From JBHPGW01 sp042569785 (GTDB lineage: Bacteria; Planctomycetota; Phycisphaerae; Sedimentisphaerales; Anaerobacaceae): a stretch of DNA of 9,049 nucleotides. Where the stretch lies: contig JBHPGW010000091.1 of NCBI GenBank assembly GCA_042569785.1, positions 1-9,049 of the forward strand, given 5' to 3'. Made by a program: the position numbers and the translations under genes. Below the pieces are notes generated by a model. It saw only the letters and a program-made list of their open reading frames with translations. It was not told where the DNA came from and did not search any database. Each line of letters begins with the position of its first letter. Position 1 is the stretch's first letter. Shown here piece after piece: positions 4,858 to 9,049 of this stretch.

Positions 4858-6240
4858 CTATAAAAGTTCCTTCTGAGTTTCAGCGATCGACTCTTCTATA
4901 ATATCCATCGCTTTGGCAGCGGTCTCGAGGGACATAACAATAGGCGGACTCATTCGCAGGATGTGCCCGGCGGGAATCCAGGCCAAACCTTTTTGGAATG
5001 CCTTTTGATATACTAATTTGCCTGCCTGATCAAATGGTTCTTTAGTGCTTTGATCTTTAACAAGTTCAACACCCATAAGGCAGCCCATACATCGGGTATC
5101 TCCTACAATTGCGTGTTTCTCAGGCCAATCAGCCATTCTTTTATTAAAATACTCGCCGAGCTTCGCAGAATGTTCAAGGATGTTTTCTTCCTGCATCACT
5201 TCGATACTCGCCAGAGCCGCTGCGCACGCCATCGGGTTACCGCCATAACTTGTAGAAGCACTGATATTTTCAACCACGTCTGCGATCTTCTCATCGACAC
5301 AAACGGCTGTTACAGGAAAACCATTTCCAAAACCCTTACCCAAAATGGTGATATCTGTACGCGTATCCCAATGCTCAGTCGCACACCATTTACCTGTTCG
5401 CCCCATGCCTGTAAGTATCTCATCGGCCATCAGCAAAATACCACGGTCATTGCAAAGCTCACGTAATTTGGGGAAGAAATCTTTCGGCGGGAAGATACTG
5501 CCTGCCCAGCCCTGCACAGGCTCAAGGAAAAATGCAGCAACCTGATTAGCCGTTCCCTTGTCGAGGTATTCATTAAAAAAGTTAATGTAACCGTCCGTAT
5601 CTATTTCTCCATCCGAGTTGGTCCAAAGCGGGCGATAAGGGTCAGGGCGAGGAACCATGTGGAAACCCGGTACCCGAGTTGGTCCGTAACAGCTGCTGCG
5701 AATATGGCCCATGCTCACGGCACCCATCGTTTTGCCGTGATAGTCCATGAAACAACTTATAAATTCGTGTTTACCTGTAGCTGCCCGGGCTACCCGCTGG
5801 CCGGCTTCAACGGCAGTTGTACCGGAATCGTAAAGCTGAAAGCCTTTGAGATTACTTGGCAGTATCTCAGCCATTTTTTCCAGCAGCCTCATCTTAATTG
5901 ATGTGGAAAAGTCGTGAGCATTCATTAATTTTCCTGCCCACTCTTGTACTGCTTCGGTTATCTTTGGGTGACAATGGCCAAGATTTGTTACATAAATACC
6001 GCTGGAAAAGTCAATGTATGTATTGCCGTCAGCGTCTGTAAGTGTGCAGCCCTGGCCAGATTCAAATGCTACTGGGAAAAGCTTAACCTGCCCGGAAAAA
6101 CCTTTCATGTACTTACTGGTTCGGCTGTGTATTTCCTGGCTCTTAGGACCGGGAGGCGGTGCAATAATGTTTGGTATCTTGGTTAGATCAATGTCTGCCC
6201 ATTTCAATGTCTTACCTGAAACTGTAGTCTTTGTTTCCAT
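4858..6240 (-). CDS. Class III PLP-dependent aminotransferase
   Basis: This 460-aa protein is a class III (omega or GABA-type) aminotransferase. It shows the phosphate-binding DSGTTAVEA (138-146), the ring-stacking FMDYHGKT (164-171), EPVQGWAG (240-247), the cofactor aspartate in LMADEI (Asp273), and the Schiff-base lysine in TILGKGFGNGFPV (Lys302), followed by the TSYGGNPMA stretch that contacts the phosphate of the partner subunit. Together these match the class III signature. The first 40 or so residues are a Pro-rich lead-in before the usual small-domain start (GFSGQV). Relatives transfer amino groups from omega-amino acids, amines or amino sugars to keto acids. Its place among kinase, isomerase and dehydrogenase genes suggests that the pathway handles an amino sugar or amino polyol, or makes one. 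GGAG lies 11 nt before the ATG; the gap to the preceding gene is 42 nt. Confidence 0.92.
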   Translation of the reverse strand: METKTTVSGKTLKWADIDLTKIPNIIAPPPGPKSQEIHSRTSKYMKGFSGQVKLFPVAFESGQGCTLTDADGNTYIDFSSGIYVTNLGHCHPKITEAVQEWAGKLMNAHDFSTSIKMRLLEKMAEILPSNLKGFQLYDSGTTAVEAGQRVARAATGKHEFISCFMDYHGKTMGAVSMGHIRSSCYGPTRVPGFHMVPRPDPYRPLWTNSDGEIDTDGYINFFNEYLDKGTANQVAAFFLEPVQGWAGSIFPPKDFFPKLRELCNDRGILLMADEILTGMGRTGKWCATEHWDTRTDITILGKGFGNGFPVTAVCVDEKIADVVENISASTSYGGNPMACAAALASIEVMQEENILEHSAKLGEYFNKRMADWPEKHAIVGDTRCMGCLMGVELVKDQSTKEPFDQAGKLVYQKAFQKGLAWIPAGHILRMSPPIVMSLETAAKAMDIIEESIAETQKELL

Positions 6241-6282
6241 TTCTTAAGTAACTCCAAAAAATTAAATATTTCTCAAACAATA

Positions 6283-7254
6283 TTAAAAGAGTATTTTCCA
6301 CAGATACTCCTGAGCTGCCAAAGCATCATTATTCGCTATGCTCTTGTCCATAATGGCAGAATCCAGTTTCTGCGCAAACTCTACCAACTTTTTTGTATGT
6401 CTTATCGAAAGCGTACATGCTTTGACAGATTCTTCCCTGAAAGGACAGATATCAAAATTGATCCATCCCTGGTACCCAAGCTTGTCGAGCCAATAAAACA
6501 GCTCTATATTCTGCCAGAAATGAACACTGCCCGGAATCATATCGTAATCCCAATCGTCGTAATTGTCATTGCTGTGCAGGTGGACAAGGCGATTTCTATT
6601 CATCAGATAGACAGCTTCTTCAGCGGGATTTTCGTGAGCTAAAAAGGAATGGCCGACATCCATGATCACACCAACGTTATCCATCCCTGTATCTTCGGAA
6701 AGTTTCAACGCCTTGGAGGCATTAGGAACAAGCTGATGGGTTCTGGGTTCTTTGGGCTTGTACTCGATGCCGATATTAATATCGGGGTTTACTGAAGCAA
6801 TCTGGATCAAATCTTCGACCAGCATATCCCATTTTCTTTGGTAGTCGGTCTGAAAAAAGTAATCGTAGCCGTCATGTGCGGGCCAGAAAACCACAACTTT
6901 AGCTCCCAATTCCGAGGCTGCTTCAACGGTCCTTTTTGATAGATCCATAGCATGGCTTCTTATCTTGCTGTCATAAGATGTACTCGATCCGTGCTGCCAT
7001 TGGGGCTCACCGAAGTTGCCGATACCTACCGCTGAGACTGTAAGGCCGTTGTCGGCAATGATCTTTTTCATCTTCCCGACATCTTTAAAATCATAAGGAA
7101 AATACAGCTCAACACCATCAACTCCCTCGACGGATTTTACAAACTTGTAAACGTCATCTTCATTGATGGCTTTTTTATAACCAGAAGAAACCACTCTGTC
7201 GGACGGTGGCCAGAAAACACTTGCTTCGATAGCATATTTTAAATCGAGTGACAC
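6283..7254 (-). CDS. Sugar phosphate isomerase/epimerase, TIM barrel (copy 1)
   Basis: This protein has the xylose-isomerase-like TIM-barrel fold. Numbered from GTG at 7254 (323 aa), likely metal ligands are Glu164 (NIGIEYKP), Asp199 and His202 (MDVGHS), the HLHSND motif (225-229) and Asp268 (INFDI). The WPAHDGYDYFF block (124-134) is reminiscent of xylose-isomerase-type and related ketose enzymes. An ATG at 7269 would give 328 aa and a 14-nt overlap with the kinase gene, but it has no ribosome binding site, whereas AAAGGAG stands 5 nt before the GTG; I prefer the GTG and a 1-nt gap. It is the second gene of the operon and is probably coupled to kinase translation. The tail after about 300 is Ala/Asn-rich and extends beyond the barrel. 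Substrate unknown. Confidence 0.84.
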   Translation of the reverse strand: MSLDLKYAIEASVFWPPSDRVVSSGYKKAINEDDVYKFVKSVEGVDGVELYFPYDFKDVGKMKKIIADNGLTVSAVGIGNFGEPQWQHGSSTSYDSKIRSHAMDLSKRTVEAASELGAKVVVFWPAHDGYDYFFQTDYQRKWDMLVEDLIQIASVNPDINIGIEYKPKEPRTHQLVPNASKALKLSEDTGMDNVGVIMDVGHSFLAHENPAEEAVYLMNRNRLVHLHSNDNYDDWDYDMIPGSVHFWQNIELFYWLDKLGYQGWINFDICPFREESVKACTLSIRHTKKLVEFAQKLDSAIMDKSIANNDALAAQEYLWKILF

Positions 7255-7255
7255 A

Positions 7256-8797
7256 TTAACTCCTTTCATCTTCTATTTGAGCGGTTTTTTTGAAACTTGG
7301 TTTTAAACTAAGATAAAGCTGTTTATAAATATCATAATAGTCATGGTAAACCTCAGTAGCTTTTTTGTCTGGGATATAATCGGCGTCATCGGTAATAATA
7401 GATTTACAGGCTTCTTCAGCGGATTTGAAAATACCTGCGCCGAGCCCTGCTAAGATCGCGGCGCCTAAACAGCAAGACTCCTGATCTTTTGTGGTTTTGA
7501 CTTTTTTACCCAGCACATCGGCTTTTATCTGATTCCAAATTTTACTGTTAGAGGCTCCACCGGACAAAATGATCTCTTTGACTTCTATTCCTGTCTCTTC
7601 AAGAAGTTCTATATTTGTTCGTGACATATAAGCGATGGATTCCAGAAAAGCTCTTACTACATGGTCACGCGTAGTTGATAAACTTAAACCGAAAATAACT
7701 CCGCGGGCATTGCCGTCCATTTCAGGGGACATAGCTCCGGACAGATGTGGAAGCACAACCAGACCTTCACTGCCGGGCGGAATTTTATGTACATCCCTGG
7801 TAAGGATATTGTAAACATCTTCACCATCTTGCTGTGCCTGCTTTATTTGATCTTCGCAGAAGTTATCTCTGAACCACTTCAAAGCCATCCCAGCTGTTGT
7901 GCACCATGGTAAATATATGTATTTGCCTGAAATTGCATGTGTTTGGCATGGAACGCGCCTCAGAGGATCAAAAACAGGTTTGTCTATTGTTGCCGATATG
8001 TTTAACGATGAGCCTGTATTCTCCGTTACGATACCGCAAGCGATATTGCCGGTTCCTATACAGCCGCAGGCCTGGTCCATTCCTCCGGTAACAACGATTG
8101 GTTTATTTGAAAATCCAAGTTCATCAGCTACAGAGTCTTTTACCGTTGCCACTTCCACACCGGAGGGATATAGCTCAGGAAGCTGCGCAGAACTTAGGCC
8201 AATAAAACTTAGCATTTCCTGCCACCAGATATTCTTATTGATATCAAACAAAAGTGACGAACAGTACAGGGCCCCATTTGCTGCAAATTGGCCGGTTAAA
8301 CGGTATATCAGAAAATCTTCGACAAAAAGAACTTTATATATTTTCCTGAATAGCTCCGGTTCATTTCTTTTCATCCATAAAAGTTTGGTTGACGCCCAGG
8401 TGGTATCTACTTCAGGAGAACCAGTGGTGTGATATATATGTTCGGCACCAAATTCCTTTTCGATCAACGAAGCCTCTTTTTGGGATCGGCTATCGAGCCA
8501 GACAATTGTATTTCTAAGAGGAGTTCCTTCTTTGTCGATTGTAATAAAACTTTCCCCCTGGCTTGAAATGGCCAAGGCTGTTATTTCCCGATCCTTTTGG
8601 TCTAATTGTGAAAATATCTGTCCCAGAACCGATTTCAAAGAGGACCAATAAATCTCAGGGTCTGTTTCTACAATTCCACCGGCCTGTGTTAAAAGATCGT
8701 ATTCCTGACTTCCCGAGGCAAGCGGCAAGCCTTGTTGGTCATAGACTATGGCCTTCATAGCCGTTGTACCAGCATCAATACCCAACAAATTGCTCAT
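7256..8797 (-). CDS. FGGY-family carbohydrate kinase, xylulokinase-like
   Basis: This 513-aa protein is a sugar or polyol kinase of the FGGY family, using ATP in the cytoplasm. It shows the N-terminal phosphate loop LLGIDAGTTAMKA (4-16), WLDSR (100-104), the catalytic base in VVTGGMDQACG (Asp241), NTGSS (260-264) and the C-terminal nucleotide motif LSGGASNSKIWNQ (411-423), followed by CCLGAAILAGLG. Length is typical for the family. Overall look is closest to xylulokinases, but FGGY kinases with similar motifs act on many pentoses, tetritols and other polyols, so no gene symbol is given. It is the first gene of the five-gene operon, with a promoter about 130 nt upstream and an unusual leader that carries two ATGGGAAAT boxes. 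AAGGG lies 11 nt before the ATG. Confidence 0.92.
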   Translation of the reverse strand: MSNLLGIDAGTTAMKAIVYDQQGLPLASGSQEYDLLTQAGGIVETDPEIYWSSLKSVLGQIFSQLDQKDREITALAISSQGESFITIDKEGTPLRNTIVWLDSRSQKEASLIEKEFGAEHIYHTTGSPEVDTTWASTKLLWMKRNEPELFRKIYKVLFVEDFLIYRLTGQFAANGALYCSSLLFDINKNIWWQEMLSFIGLSSAQLPELYPSGVEVATVKDSVADELGFSNKPIVVTGGMDQACGCIGTGNIACGIVTENTGSSLNISATIDKPVFDPLRRVPCQTHAISGKYIYLPWCTTAGMALKWFRDNFCEDQIKQAQQDGEDVYNILTRDVHKIPPGSEGLVVLPHLSGAMSPEMDGNARGVIFGLSLSTTRDHVVRAFLESIAYMSRTNIELLEETGIEVKEIILSGGASNSKIWNQIKADVLGKKVKTTKDQESCCLGAAILAGLGAGIFKSAEEACKSIITDDADYIPDKKATEVYHDYYDIYKQLYLSLKPSFKKTAQIEDERS

Positions 8798-8870
8798 TTT
8801 CAGACAAACCCTTATTTAAAAATCCCACAAAAGGAACATGACCTCTTACCTGGGATTTCCCATATACCAT
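8775..8870 (-). CDS. Possible 31-aa leader ORF overlapping the kinase start
   Basis: An ATG at 8870 opens a 31-codon frame beginning MVYGKSQVRGHVPF that ends out of frame 22 nt inside the kinase gene. It starts two bases after the in-frame stop of an upstream, ATG-less stretch. Residues VYGKSQVR match VNGKCQIK of the UroD-side leader with conservative changes. There is no good ribosome binding site, so translation is doubtful; the likeness may come from the shared DNA box. Confidence 0.2.
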   Translation of the reverse strand: MVYGKSQVRGHVPFVGFLNKGLSENEQFVGY

Positions 8871-8891
8871 TATCTAAGATTTCCCATATAC
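8854..8891 (-). promoter_or_regulatory. Two identical 14-bp operator-like boxes, kinase side
   Basis: GATTTCCCATATAC occurs exactly at 8854-8867 and again at 8878-8891 (minus strand GTATATGGGAAATC), a period of 24 bp. The copy nearer the gene lies in a 12-bp inverted repeat, TGGGATTTCCCA at 8851-8862. A third, slightly changed box stands at 2207-2220. All lie downstream of their promoters, in the transcribed leader. Confidence 0.5.
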
Positions 8892-8930
8892 ACACCTAAA
8901 AAGTATAATTTTCTCAGTACGCTACCGAAA

Positions 8931-8959
8931 ATTCTACAACAATCTACCTGAACTGTCAA
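8931..8959 (-). promoter_or_regulatory. Predicted sigma70-type promoter of the five-gene operon
   Basis: The minus strand carries a perfect TTGACA (8954-8959), a 17-bp spacer and TAGAAT (8931-8936). The start would be near 8924, giving a leader of about 127 nt before the kinase ATG at 8797. Because the following gaps are short, it probably drives all five genes down to 2692. Confidence 0.85.
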
Positions 8960-8992
8960 GAGTTTCCTTTTCTGGGGCTGTTTTCTTGCAAA

Positions 8993-9003
8993 TTCATACG
9001 AAA
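8993..9003. promoter_or_regulatory. Quasi-palindrome upstream of the operon promoter
   Basis: TTCATACGAAA is near-symmetrical and centred 39 bp upstream of the -35 box, exactly as TTTGTACGAAA is before the UroD-side promoter. A shared dimeric regulator is one explanation. Confidence 0.35.
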
Positions 9004-9049
9004 GGCCAATTTTTTAGACCTGTCTTTCTCCCAACACCTGATTTTGCAC

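Larger units (their letters stand above)
8872..9048 (-). repeat. Promoter cassette, kinase-side copy (177 bp, pairs with 2201-2377)
   Basis: This is the partner of 2201-2377, at a constant offset of 6671 bp with no gap needed. It contains the kinase-operon promoter, the upstream quasi-palindrome and one ATGGGAAAT box; the second box lies just outside it and looks like a local 24-bp duplication. The match runs to the last bases of the window, so the repeat may be longer. Confidence 0.85.

Overview
The window is bacterial and AT-leaning. It carries two small histone-like genes at the left and a long leftward block of sugar-catabolism genes filling the rest. A one-domain Hc1-type histone, a separate lysine-rich histone tail, a UroD-superfamily protein of the non-HemE kind, paired xylose-isomerase-like TIM barrels and a Gfo/Idh/MocA oxidoreductase together suggest a heterotrophic member of the PVC superphylum, for example Planctomycetota (Phycisphaerae-like) or Lentisphaerota. 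That placement is inference from gene content; no rRNA or marker gene is present.

Layout. At 129-373 (-) there is a Lys/Ala-repeat protein gene with a strong ribosome binding site and a clear intrinsic terminator, but its frame is broken by a one-base shortfall in an A run. At 678-848 (+), reading away from it, is a 56-aa Hc1-like histone with its own sigma70-type promoter. A region without a convincing gene (849-1162) separates this from a UroD/MtaA-family gene (1163-2173, -). Then comes a 0.5-kb intergenic region, and a tight five-gene leftward operon (2692-8797): FGGY kinase, TIM-barrel isomerase 1, class III aminotransferase, TIM-barrel isomerase 2, Gfo/Idh/MocA oxidoreductase. Gaps inside it are 1 to about 60 nt. 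No transporter or regulator gene lies in the window.

The most striking feature is regulatory. The promoter region of the UroD-like gene (2201-2377) and that of the five-gene operon (8872-9048) align without a gap over 177 bp, with 131 identical positions by hand count (about 74%). Each copy holds a near-consensus -35/-10 pair with a 17-bp spacer, a quasi-palindrome 39 bp upstream of the -35, and a downstream ATGGGAAAT box; the kinase side has that box twice, 24 bp apart. Within the UroD-side copy a 21-codon leader ORF with a strong SD ends in an ATGA overlap with the UroD-like start codon. The two units are therefore probably co-regulated.

How the genes could work together (inference): a sugar or polyol, possibly carrying an amino or methyl group, is oxidised or reduced by the Gfo/Idh/MocA enzyme, isomerised by the two TIM barrels, transaminated by the PLP enzyme and phosphorylated by the FGGY kinase. 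The UroD-like protein may handle a C1/methyl step under the same control. The substrate cannot be read from the sequence.
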